Part shown: in pieces, positions 1 through 13,300 of the stretch | Layout of the letters: every line of letters starts with the position of its first letter | How positions within the stretch are numbered: position 1 is the stretch's first letter | From: Saccoglossus kowalevskii | Taxonomy: Eukaryota > Hemichordata > Enteropneusta > Harrimaniidae | DNA length: 37,268 bases | NCBI RefSeq assembly: GCF_000003605.2 | Contig: NW_003152755.1 | Span: 116,634-153,901, forward strand | Direction: 5' to 3' | The notes under the pieces: generated by a model | The model's database searches: none | Seen by the model: only the letters and a program-made list of their open reading frames with translations | What the model was told of the DNA's origin: nothing | Program-made: the position numbers and the translations under genes

Positions 1-410
1 GTCAAAATTGATCTAATCACAAAACAAATTCATGTGCATATGTATACTTTCATGACATGTATGTATACCAAATTTAAAAAGAATCCATCAAAGCATGTCT
101 GAAATATGACCGCACACATACACACATACGCACGCACGCACACACACACGGAACCAAAAACACTACTTCCCGTTTCGAACGACCGTCCAAACGGGAACTA
201 ACAAATATATAAAATTTGAACATAATCATATAAAACATATCAGAGATATGGCTCTAGAAGCACATTCATTTAAAAAAAATGGCTGCCAGTCAGCCATTAA
301 CAATACGATCTGAAAAATAAAATGACGTGCATCAGGAACCCATAATTTCTAATGTATGTACCAAGTTTCAACAAAATCCATCCATAAACGCCAAGATCCT
401 GTTCTGGAAA
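1..410. repeat. Older hairpin-repeat copies and a CA/CG-containing microsatellite
   Basis: Diverged copies of the same interspersed repeat (ATGGCTGCCAGTCAGCCATT at 279; ACCAAGTTTCAACAAAATCC at 360). A microsatellite of CACA/CGCA type lies at about 111-149. AACGGGAACTAAC near 193 resembles the element terminus also seen near 10860. Confidence 0.65.
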
Positions 411-1064
411 GCCATAAATGCTTGATTTTTGATCATTATTTAGCATAAAAATGGTTGCCATCTGGCTATTTTGAATCAGATAGTCAAACCAATTTATATC
501 TATGTATCGGTATAATGAATATATAAAATTTGATTATAATCAGTCAAAGCATGGCAGAGATATGGCACTAGAACTGCATGCATTAAAACAAAATGGTCGC
601 CAATCGGCCATTTTAAATTGGATCTGAAAAATGAAATAATGTGCATCAAGGTCCCATATGTTCAACGTGTGTACCAAGTTTGAACTAACTCCATGTATAT
701 ACGCCAAGATCCAGTTCTGGAATGCCAGAAATGCTTGATTTTTGATCATTATTTAGCACAAAAATGGTTGCCATCTGGCTATTTTGAATCAGATAGTCAA
801 ACCAATTTATATCTATGTACCGGTATAATGAATAAATAAAATTTGATTATAATCAGTCAAAGCATGGCAGAGATATGGCACTAGAACTGCATGCATTAAA
901 ACAAAATGGTCGCCAATCGGCCATTTTAAATTGGATCTGAAAAATGAAATAATGTGCATCAAGGTCCCATAATGTTCAACGTGTGTACGAAGTTTGAACT
1001 AACTCCATGTATATACGCCAAGATCCAGTTCTGGAATGCCAGAAATGCTTGATTTTTGATGATT
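411..1064. repeat. Recent 313-bp tandem duplication of the hairpin repeat
   Basis: AATCAGTCAAAGCATGGCAG starts at 538 and again at 851 (offset 313). The units differ at only a handful of positions. Hairpin copies with ATGG at 279, 451, 593, 764 and 906 alternate at spacings of about 172/142 bp. The high identity marks it as far younger than the copies at 8.5-10.8 kb and 16.7-17.4 kb. Confidence 0.9.
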
Positions 1065-1156
1065 CTTTGGAATGACAGACACTGATAGCCACAGGAGCAA
1101 AATGTTACTGTGAAATCCACTAATTGGCAATTATTTAAATTTCATACCATACCCAC

Positions 1157-1362
1157 CTTCCAAAGAATTCCTCTACATTCAGAAGACAGTGCCAGGGTTG
1201 ATAATAATGAAAATATTGATTTCTGATTCTCACTGCAGTCTCCTTTTTTCTGTTTACTATTTTCACGGTTGGCATACTTCACCAGACTATGTAACAGTGA
1301 ATTGCTACTCGGTCCACTGCCACTCACTGCACTCAGAGATGTGAATGCCAACGAACTACAAG
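1157..1362 (-). CDS. RTTN: RTTN exon 27 of window (last one inside)
   Basis: The exon encodes [68 protein letters not shown]. In the family this is followed by a SNFLQ-x-FLSL helix, which must lie on a further exon left of base 1. The acceptor is CTTTCCAG and the donor GTGGGT, phase 0 at the 3' end. Confidence 0.9.
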
Positions 1363-4300
1363 CTGGAAAGAAGAAACAATACAATAATTGTCAAAACTGA
1401 AAGGCTATCCATCCTAAAAGACCAAATTAGATTCATTTGACATTGTGATATAATTATATTACTTACCTGGTTCACATCTAGCAGTGTACGTACATAAGAC
1501 TGCTAAAACAGTCATCATTAACTGTGATTCTACAGTACACCAAGACCACAGTTTATGTACAACATTACTGAAACCACACTCATATGCTGCCATCTAGTGG
1601 TGGAAATGAGAGAATATACAGTATTATTCATAATACATATTTACCTATATGGTGTGCTCAGATCATACCAAAACATTTGTATAAATTAGCTGCACTATGA
1701 CATCATGCAATCTATACTGTTGAAAGAAGATTAAACAATCACTTGTCAGGAACATTTGGCTACATTGCACTTACATATGGGCATTGGAAAATAAAAATGT
1801 AATATTTTCATTTTTCTCACCTTGACCTCTTCACTATTGTACAGGAAATTCCTGAGTAAATTTAAATGATTCATCAACTCTGATATCTGGCTATCCTCCT
1901 GCTGAGAGACGAAAAAATGCAAAACATTAGTGTACAGAATTAAAGCAACCAGTGTCTATAAAGAACCTCTGAGTTCTCATTTACATGGGACAATGCTTTC
2001 ATTGTTTTAGCAGACTCACAAACCCTAGTAGGCATGGAAATAACAAGAAACAAATCAGACAAAACCGGTTAGTTTGAATACCAAAGTCAACTTCTGTTGG
2101 TTGAAGTCTACAATTGCAAAGTGAAATTATCTCACCTTTTTCTTAGATGATGTTTTTCCAATCTGTAAGGAATCCATGTTTAATTTCACATGGATATGCT
2201 TGATTTGATCTATTGTACTCTCCACTAAACCAGCTATGAACAGAGAAATGTAAACAATCATTGCTTCATGTAAATAAAAATGTTCAACACTTAACGATCA
2301 CAGAAAGATTATATCCATTTTCAATACAATTTGACTGCGCAAGATTATGAATATAACATCTTTCAATATTTCAAAATTGTAATGTCATCATTTGTTGAGA
2401 TCAATCCACATTGAGTATTGTAACACGGATGTTAGTATATTTGTCATACCTTCCAATGCAAATGTTTTTGCGGTATGACTGACAGCTAGTAGAGTGCTTA
2501 ATGCACTACCAATAAGGTGTTTCTCCTGAATTGTAACACTGTTAGATGTTGGTAAAGTACAGTCATATGCAGACAGCAGAACCTCACACAGTATCTGGCC
2601 ACTTGATACACTCTCATCTACAGTGGAAAAACAAAATGCATTACGTATAGTTTATTTCTGTATGATTGCAATTACAATCAGGACAACTTATAGTAAATAA
2701 CTAAACTTGATATTACTCTACAGTATGGCTTCAAACAAGATCATCAATACGACTTTAAATAATTCTTACCTGATTCCACAGAGCTATTTTTGTCACCATC
2801 CATAAGGAACATTATATTTTTATCCTGTGTTTGTTTCACACCTTCCACAGTCAATAATACAGTGATGTATTTCAGTACAGACACCCTGGTAGAAGACAGT
2901 GATGTACTGCTACGTATCACATGCACTATGCAATCTATGAAAAAATACAATATATTACACTCTGATAAAAAAAAATTTCATATGGGCAAAAAAGTTTTAG
3001 AGTAGGCAACTTTTAACTTTTATTTGGGTTTACAGAAATTTGAAACGACTCATGTCATCGCTAAATTTTTCTTTTAAATTATACTGAACAAAAACTGACA
3101 ATCATTTAATATCTCTTTGGTTTTATTTACAATATCAGCAAATTTGTTGCTTGGGAGAAAACAAATTTATTTTTAATTAATTTATTAATACAAAAGAAAA
3201 GATCAATATCATACCACCAAGATTCTCACAATTCTCCAAATTTTACATGTCATAATATGGTATATGGCATCTTAGTGCTAACAAATTCAGTGAAATGTTC
3301 AATTTTTCACCACAATAATTTGTTTAGATTTGACTCGTAGCTGTGAGTGTCTTTTGTAGTAATTAGCTTTCGCAGTGATTAGGGCTTTGTTGCAGTAACT
3401 GGTATTTTCATTGGAGTTGAGAATTGAGAGTTTTATATGTCATTAATAACTAGTGTTAATCTGAGCATATTTAATAATAGTTCATAATTTTATAGTTCAT
3501 AACTGGCCTCGCAATTCCCACCAGCAATTAGATAAAGTGGCACAGCATGTTGGCAAATTGTTAACAAATCCAAAATCACTTGATAATTTTGTTTACTTTG
3601 CATGTCACTTGTGTACTATGGTTGTATTTGAGGTTTTTATCATTTTAATGGTGTGCATATTTTAATACATACAGGTATACTCACGAAAATACCCATGAAA
3701 TAATAATATTTGAATTTATTATATAGCCTGGACAAAAGAAAACATTATTTTTGTATTGTGTAGTTACATTTTCATGTATACCATAGGATCTTTTGCTTAC
3801 TGATTTGACTACACTGTTTCTAGTCATTGTATACTGTGTTCTGCAGCATAAATATCTGAATATTTGCTTGTATGATGACCATATTGACAATGCCCCGGAC
3901 CGTTTACTTATCAGTGTCTGACTGGTATAAACAAAATGCGACCAAGAAAACGACAGAGAGCCACAGACCCAAAACAATCTGTCGCCGTCCACACCAGCGA
4001 TATGAAATTGAGAATCGCAATTAGAATCATCAATTCTCAAAATAAGCATTGTGCACCCACTAGTTGCGCCACCCATTCTGCGCCATCAAGAAAATGCATA
4101 CTGTGCCCCATTCTAGGTTCAAAATGAAGTTACGGCAATGATTTTATGTGAAATACTGTTATAACATTTGCAGGGGCATTGAAGAGTATAAAACTACATT
4201 GGAAACAAATCATTCTGCTCTCCTCATTCACGTACTATTTTTGTATTCTAGGTCAATTGTTAAGAAGTTTAAACAACGTTTCTATTCTTGATCTATTGAA

Positions 4301-7300
4301 GGGGAACTAAATAGAGCCTAATTTGGTGTATTTATCAAGTTATGTATATTGATTATAAATTTGAAAAGAAAAAATAAACAAGCAGCCTGTCGGCTGAGAT
4401 AGCTCCACATTTCAATTAAAAAACAGAAGATATCATTAGAAAATGAACAATATGTAACCTTGCTGTTTTTAACAAGAATTCAAAAATATCACTTTTCACC
4501 AATAATGACAAAAATAATCATCAAAATTAGATAATTGAAGATATCAAATCTGAAAGCGGTCCACATGTAGTACCTATAAAAGCAATTGGACTTGTGGTTT
4601 TTAACAAGAAGTCGAAAATATCACTTTTTAACAAAAATATTCACTAAAATTAGAGAATTAAAGATATCATCACGAAATGAACAAATCTGAGAGAGGTCCA
4701 CATGTAGTACCTATATATGTAATATCAAAGCAATTGGACTTGCGGTTTTTAACAAGAAGTCGAAAATATCACTTTTTACCAAAAATCACAAAAATATTCA
4801 CCAAAATTAGAGAATTAAAGATATCATTACAAAATGAACAAATCTGAGAGAAGTCCACATGTAGTACCTATATATGTAATATCAAAGCAATTGGACTTGC
4901 GGTTTTTAACAAGAAGTCGAAAATATCACTTTTTACCAAAAATATTCACCAAAATTAGAGAACTAAAGACATCATTACAAAATGAACAAATCTGAGAGAG
5001 GTGCACATGTAGTATATGCAATATCAAAGCAATTGAACTTGCAGTTTTCAACAAGAAGTCGAAAATATCACTTTTTACCAAAAATGACAAAAATATTCAT
5101 CAAAATTAGAGAATTGAAGATATCACCATGAAATGAACAAATCTAAGAGAAGTCTACCCAAGGTACATATACACTAAGTATCAAAGCATTCAGGCTTATA
5201 GTTTTTAAGAAGAAGTCGAAAAAGTAAAACATTGACACGGACGACAGACAATCACTCATATGATAAGCCCCGCTCGACAAAGTCAACAGCGGAGCTAAAA
5301 AAAAATGATTATCTTCAGAGTCATGATGATCTAAATATGAGAAACCATAAACCTGCGAAGGACTTCCGTTTGCGCCATCTTGCCATAAATAAAATGCCCT
5401 CATAAGGTATAAACAGGAAAAGTAACAAAGCATGATGACTTAGAGAGCCATAGTTGGCTGGACTGGTGAATTGACTTCTAGTCTAGGTTGTTTTGACTTT
5501 TACGTTAATGTTATTTACAAGCGTATCAACATACAAACATGATGGATGTGCGATTGATTGAGACGGACATTTTTTTTTTGTCTAACTGTCTAATAAGTGT
5601 TGTTTCCAGTACTGCACTGTGTGTGCAAAGTCTGGATGCTGGAGAATGCAATCTTGAATTTGTAGAGTGGTGGTGGAAACATTTTCGTCCATGTATTCAC
5701 GGGGCTGCACTGGCAACTTGAAATCATGGGACAATTGTCACAGGAACACCAAGCAGATTGTTCACAGACTTCCGTGTAATTTGAAATAAAACTATCATCC
5801 GAACAAGGGGCATCGTTGATGATATACTCTCTTCACTCACACTGGACTGATCTAAATCCTCACAGTATACCGTACTTGCCTGATCATAAGCCTGGAGGCA
5901 TGAACACGTAAGGGAAAAATAAGGGATGAGCTTATACTCGAGGACCAACTCAGAAAAGATTTTGTTTTGTGATTAAACACTGTAACCATCTTGCCAACAA
6001 AGAAAAATTATTCAAAAAAATTATTCGTTCACCACGCCGGGCTCGAGAAAATAATACTTATTTTTGAAAAAAAAATGCGTCATTGATTTCCACGACACTC
6101 ACAATGAAGAAACAAACATGTTCATAAAAACACACACATTTTATTACAATACGACTTACATACCGTCTGAATTTACGGTGAAGTAATGGGTAGGGTCTGT
6201 GGGGAAACAGTCAAAGGCATTTATCATTATCTTCGTCTTGGTATATTTTCGACTGTACGCAAACTCTCCGCAAAGCAATTTTTCATCATGAGGTTTTTCA
6301 GCACGATTTGACCTGAAACAACTTCCTTTGACCTAACAGGGCATGTCTTGCATTAACCAATCAAAACGATGTGTCGTAATAATGAAATTGTCCAATTATT
6401 GACGATGATTTTTTAACGCAATGCAGAAGTGAATTACCGCAATGCTAAAATGCGATCTGGAGCGCTGACGAAACAACGATGATTTATTCCCTAAAAACTT
6501 AGTGTGGAGGAAGAATTTAAACACCTTTCACGGTCGCCAACATGTTACATCGTTCAAACCCTAGGCCTTTCATGATAGTCTCAAAGTAAACCATGCCCAA
6601 TAACCAGGTACACGACTTAACGATCACATTTTTGGCTTTTCAAAAACTATTACTATATGGATTACTCCAGTATTGTAACATCGGGGTTCATCCTGGGTAA
6701 AGGACAGAATAGAAAGGATGCAAACCATGTTGTGTACATGCGCCATGAACTCTGAAATTAATGCGAGTTGTCTCATAAAAGCACGAACCAAACTACCATG
6801 CCAATCAAGATTATTATGAAATGAAACACACTTTTTACACGCATATTTTAAAGATGTCGACGCCCAGTAAAAACACTCTCGGCTTATAATCGTGAATGTC
6901 CTCAACTCGATAAATACATAGTAAAAATAGAGGGATGGGCTTCATACTCGGGAGGGGCTTACGAACGGGGAAGTACGGTACTATAACACAATTGGGCTTC
7001 CAATCTCAGAATACTGTGGTTCAAATGCATAATGCTCTAACCCAAGTTGTAAAAAGCACATTGTGCATATAAAAGTTGAGTTTATACTAATAGTACACAA
7101 CGCTTGGCAGCATGAACGGCTATGTACAATGGCGTATACGAATGCGATCAGATACTAAAACGTCATAGCTTTGTTCGTTCGTTATTTATTTATTCACCTC
7201 CATGGATGGCCTCCATGGTGTTTAATTGCAAGCACTTCAAATGCCTATCCAAGCTACAGTTATAATTAAAACAAAATTAAACCACTGCAATATTATTTCG

Positions 7301-10300
7301 AATACAGTTTAGAAAATACACAACTATAAATTAAGGCCGCATTTAGGTTCGCTTTAAGTTTCCAGTCCTTTTTATCGAAATTGTTCACTAGTAATTGGGC
7401 TGTTATTCTGCGCCTTCGAAAAGCAATGCAAAGTTGTTTTAAATAATGCAATATAGATGTTTCACTTCATTGTACTTATTATTTTGCGTTTAAAAAATAA
7501 TTGCGTAATTTATGAAATGTACTCTAAACTTTCAAATACGGAAATCGAAATAACATTGAATGTCATGTAAGTTGGTTAAATTGCAGCGCAACCTCACTAG
7601 TACATGTATCTACAAAAACAACCAAAGTTCAATCTGTGCGTAAAAGTTTCTCCAAAGACAATGCAATGTTTATTCACCACCACTGGCAATGTTGACGCGA
7701 TATCTGCAGAATAAATCAAAAAAACTACACAAATTGACTCCATTTATGAATAATTAAAGCTTGTCTCGAAAGCACGGCACAGTTGGAGGCTGCGAAAAAT
7801 TCAAATAATAAACAGTGTATAGACCAACGGTTACTAGTAACCTTGATAGATCAGACTTTTTTCCCCTACTAGCTATTTCGGAAAACGACAACTAATGTAT
7901 ATACAGGAATTATTCTTTGTGATGACTAAAATCATACTATTTTCAACGTTAGTGTTTGTTAGTTGGGTAAATTAGTGTTCAAAAGTTGTTGTTCAGAAAT
8001 TTACAAACTGTCTGAAAATCACCCAGGACCAGAAATGGCTGCATGGACTTGTTTTGGATCAGCATTCTCAAAGACGAACGGGAACAGGAAGTCAGTAGAA
8101 GACAGAAGATTGTTTTGCTAGCGTGGGGGAAATTTGGTGAGCGTGGGGTGATTGGTACTGGCAACGTTTGGGGATCATGATGTAGCTGTCTTTGAGAATA
8201 TGTTTTGCCAGTTTTTGAAAAAATAAAACATCTGTTGATCAAATTATCGTAATTTTTACTTGTACCATACTATTTAAAGAACGTTGGAGTGTTTTAGTTT
8301 CACATATATCTTTAAAAAACAAGCCATGCATGGCACAGTCCCCGTTAGTTATCAAATTTAAGATATGTAGTTTTGTTTATAGCTGGAATATAACTATGTC
8401 AGGAATATGATTTTTTAACATTAAAATGATGGACATTTGTATCTGATCGTCAAACAAGTCACGTATTGAGAGATATTGCTCTGGAACAGCATTCAAAATC
8501 AGCCATTTTGAATACATGTATATATATATATATATGACATGATGTATAACAAATATATAAAATTTGAATATAATCAGTCAAAGCATTTAGGAGATATGGC
8601 TGTAGAAGCCCAATCATTAAAACAAAATGGCCGAGAGTCAGTCATTTTGAATCTAATCTGAAAAATAAAATGACCTGCATCAGGAACCTGTAATGTCTAA
8701 CGTATGTTATAAGTTTGAACAAAATCCATCCATAAATGCAAGAAATGCTTGATATTTGAGGATTTTTTTAGCACAAAAATAGCCACCATTTGGCTACTTT
8801 GAAAAGGATCGTCAAACCAATATATCCGTATATCTATGACATGATGTATAATGAATATTGAAAATTTGAACAGAGTCAGTCAAAACAAGTCATTGAAAAT
8901 GACACAGTCCCCGTTAAATTTTTGAAAGTTCTCTTTGTGCTCGTCATATTAAAGCGGAGGGGTTGTCGCGAGCGTGTCCTTGAAACTTGAGTTCCAAGTG
9001 GCGTATACAACAGATTGTTTGTTTACAATAAAACATGTGTTCCGTGTAGTAGTAATATGGCCAAAAATAAAAACGGCCGTTATTCGGTCATCTTTGATCT
9101 GATTATGAAACACACTGATATGTATGATGTATGTGCCAAATACGAATAAAAATGGTACATAAATTGTGGAAATATAGTAGTAAGGCCAAAAAGTCAGATG
9201 GCTGTCAATCGGCCATCCTTGACCAGATTTTGAAACAAATTGTCATGGACATGCATTCTAACAATTATAAAGTACATGTATGTGCCAAATTTGAATGAAA
9301 ACTGACAGAGCACGTCCAAGATACCGCATAAAAAAAAACACAAGATGCCTGCCAGTCGACCATCTTTGATCCAATTGCAAAATAAATCGTCATGGACATG
9401 TATCCTAACATGTATAATCTATCTACCAAGTTTGAATGACAACTGACAAAGCATGTCCAAAATACGACATTTTCAAAAAACAAGATGGCTGCCAGTCAGC
9501 CATTTTTGATCCAATTGTGAAATAAATCGTCATGGACATGTATCCTAATATGTATAATCCATGTACTAAGTTTGAATGAAAACTGACAAAGCATGTCCAA
9601 AATACAACATTTTCAAAAAACAAGATGGCTGCCAGTCAGACATTTTGAATCGAATCACTAAACCACTGCATGTGCATATGTCCCACATAAAGTACTAGGC
9701 ACATGCAAAGAATGAACAGAATCGGTCCAAGGGATTCTGAGATATGACTCCGGACGGACCACGGACGAAGACTGAATTATAAGTCCCCGTTTTCGGACTT
9801 CGTATAAATATAATGATGTGCATCAGGAACCCGTAATGTCTAATGTATGTACCAAGTTTGAACGAAATCCATCCATAAATGCCAGCAACACTTGATATTT
9901 TATGATTTTTCAGCACAAAAATGGCCACCATTCGGCCATTTTGAATCGGATCGTCAAACCAATATATCTTGTCTATCTATGACATGATGTATAATGAATA
10001 TTTAAAATTTGAACATAATCAATGAAAGCAAGTCAGAAATATGGCACGACAACCACATTAATTAAAACAAAATGGCCGCCAGTCGGGCATTTTGAATCTA
10101 ATCTGAAAAACAAAATTATTTGCATCAAGATCCCATAATGTCTAATGTATATACCAAGTTTGAACAAAATCCATCTGTAAACAGCCGAGAAATGCTTGAT
10201 TTTTATGATTTTTTAACACAAAAATGACTGCCATTCGGCCATCTTGAATCAGATCGTAAAACAAAATGATGTGCATCAAGGTCCTATAATGTTCAATGTA

Positions 10301-13300
10301 CGTACAAGGTTTGAACAAAATCCATCTGTAAACAGCCGGGAAATGCTTGATTTTGATGATTTTTTAGCACAAAAATGGCCCCCATTCGGCCATTTTTCAA
10401 TAGAATCGTCAAACCAATATATCTGTATATCTATGACATGATCTATAATGAATATTTAAAATTTGAACATAATCAGTCAAAGCAAGTCAGAGATATGGCA
10501 TTAGAACCACATTCATTGAAACAAAATGGCCGCCAGTCGGCCATTTTGAATCTTATCTGAAAAACAAAATGATGTGCATCAAGGTCCTATAATGTCTAAC
10601 GTATATACCAATTTTGAACAAAATCCATCTGTAAACAGCCAAAAAATGCTTAATTTTGATGATTTTTAGCACAAAAATGGCCGCCATTCGGCCATCTTGA
10701 ATCAGATCGTGAAATAAATTGACGTGCATATGTATAATATCATGTATGATGTATGTGTCAAGTTTGATTATGATTGGTCCAGGCATTTTTAAGATACAGG
10801 TCGCATGCACACATGCACGCAAGTCAAAACATAAGTCCCAGTTCTCGGACTGAGTCCGAACGGCAACTAAAAAAAAACGTTTTTCCCAAAATTTCAAACT
10901 GTCTGGAAATCACCTGAGACCACAAAACAAAGGACAAAATTACCGATTTTTTTATTTGTTGAATTATGCGATTTAAAAAAAAGTTTGCATGTTTTAGGTT
11001 TGGCAAATTAATTTACGAAAGTTTTTTTTTTTCGAAATGTCTGAAAATGATTGTGTAAGTGCGTCTTCGAGGTCAAACTGTTGTCATATGTTAATCACCT
11101 CACCTCAATTATGATTTTTGATTGGCCAAATACCTTTAAGCGAGAAAAAAACGTTCTGTAAGCTGAAAACACGCATTTTAGCACCAATAGAATTTGACGA
11201 CGATCAAACTATTGCGAAATAAAAACAGAATTGTATGAGGGCCACCAAATCCTGAATAAGAATTAGATAAACTGTACTATAACAGAATGATTGGGTGAGT
11301 GTTTATTTTTCCCCAGACAGGCAGCGAGAATGAACAGAGACACTGTTTACAAAACACTACAATAAACCACAGACTGGTTACGAACCAATTGAGCGAGGCT
11401 AACTGAATCGTAAACTCGGTGTGGTTCATAACGAATCTTGTGATTGGTTCTTGACAAATTCTGAATAGGCCACGCCTCCAACCGTGCCATGTTTTTGGGG
11501 CAACCATTAATTATCCATAAATAGAGTAAATTTGTGTAATTTTCACGATTTATTCTGCAGATATCAGTAAAATATAGGTATGGCTTTGGCAAAATTTGAA
11601 AGAGTAACTAATATTGTTCAAGCTATTATTTTTTAAAGATTATATTTTTCATTCTTTTCGTCTGTTTTTCCGAGTTTAAAAAATATGGGCTTCATCCCGT
11701 TTCTATTTCTTACACTAGATACCAGCCGATTGACACCCCCCCCCCGCTCATGGGGACTGCGTACAGTTGATTATAGTTTCTAGGCTCTCTGTGCAATAAA
11801 CCTTCTCACTGTGTGGAGCATGTAACGGCCGTCTGCACCTTTTTATCTTGAAATCGTAGTTTCTTTCTCGTTTTTATGATTCAACCAATTATATCATATC
11901 CCAGATAATGATCTCTCTCGATTGTGCCTAATTATAGCTAGCCGATTACTTTAATTTACTTGTTTCCAATGGCTTTGTACTTATTTTCCAGAATGTTATA
12001 TAACAGTATTTCAGGAGAAAACATCCTGATTGCGTTGATAAACAGGCTTGAAAATCATTGCAGTCTATGATTGTACATTTTTAAAAAGCTTGAACTAGGC
12101 ACAGGATGAATTTTCTCAATATCGCGAAATGAGGGGCACAGAATACAACAAAATGGCCATCAGACAGACAGACAGACATACATACCAACTGCAAAGACTC
12201 CCATTAATGTGAGGGTATTCATGATGATTAAATGGTGACTGCTACAAATTTCCTGTGAAATTCATCAAAATGTGTGTCTCACATTCAACAGCATTTTCCA
12301 ATAACTGAGTATGTATGATATTTACCTATAATAGTTTTCCAATATTTAGCCATGGATGGTAGGATTGCCTTAAGAGCACGGCTTTCTTCTAGTTGTACCA
12401 TAGATGTCAAGAGACTAAACACACTGGACACTAACATATGACAGGATAACTCTAGACAGCAATCTAAGTATACATAATAAGGCATGATATAAATAACAAT
12501 TATATCCCTTTAGTTTTATAAGAAATTTACAAATGTGGTGAAATATTGTATTTCCAATTGACAATATTTAATTTTGCTCAATTAGTCAGGCAAATGCTTA
12601 TGGAAAATTTTTATGGAAAATAAAAGTCATATTGTGAGTGCAATTTAAAGTTTATGCATACTTATTTGCTCTATTTAGCATATACATGTATAGTCGAGGA
12701 GCCACTTTTAACTATTTAGACAGGTAATTTATTCTTACTCACTCACTTACTTACTTTATTCTTCACTATTTCTGGAAATGAACCCTAAAAATTTTCAAAT
12801 TTGGCATTTTTTGCCCCAATATTCTGAAGGAAAGTGCAGACTATAAACAACTATTTTTTTGAATTTGTGATGAAAAGAGAGAACTGGTGGTGAAAAGGTG
12901 GATGTGTGTGCCATAAATGTGCAAGAGTAGATACAATTGATACCTTTGATACATTGTCTACCAGCTAGACTCAGCAACTGTAGACATTTACGCCATACGA
13001 TGGTATCTTCTAATACTGACAGTCTTGTTGGTGTATCACTTTGTAACATTGCTTTAACAAATAGTAAGACATCACTGTACATTTGAAGCAAAGTATCCAC
13101 CAGCAGTATGCCATCTTTTCCATCCAACTGCTGAAGTGATCCTTCTAATAAATCAACATCTAATAGTCTGGAATCAAGGATACATGCACAGGAATTCACC
13201 ATTTATTGATCGTAATTTGTGTAAAATGGTGAAATGTTGTGGTCAAAATACAACCAATGCTTATACTGTATTTATTCAGGTAAGCGCCCAAGCCCGGGAA

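Noticed and set aside
411-1064. Possible CRISPR-like or rRNA-spacer array
   Set aside because: Long, near-identical tandem units with no repeat/spacer alternation, in an animal intron; it is an interspersed repeat duplication.
3681-4127. Overlapping ORFs on both strands as a small gene
   Set aside because: No family resemblance, no flanking splice or promoter signals, and composition like the surrounding intron.
5143-5433. 96-codon ORF with [20 protein letters not shown]
   Set aside because: It is a by-product of the terminal segment of an interspersed repeat; no start context or domain supports a gene.
9265-9623. Two near-identical minus-strand ORFs ([14 protein letters not shown]...)
   Set aside because: They arise from the 140-bp tandem repeat. 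Their similarity reflects DNA repetition, and they lack protein-like features.
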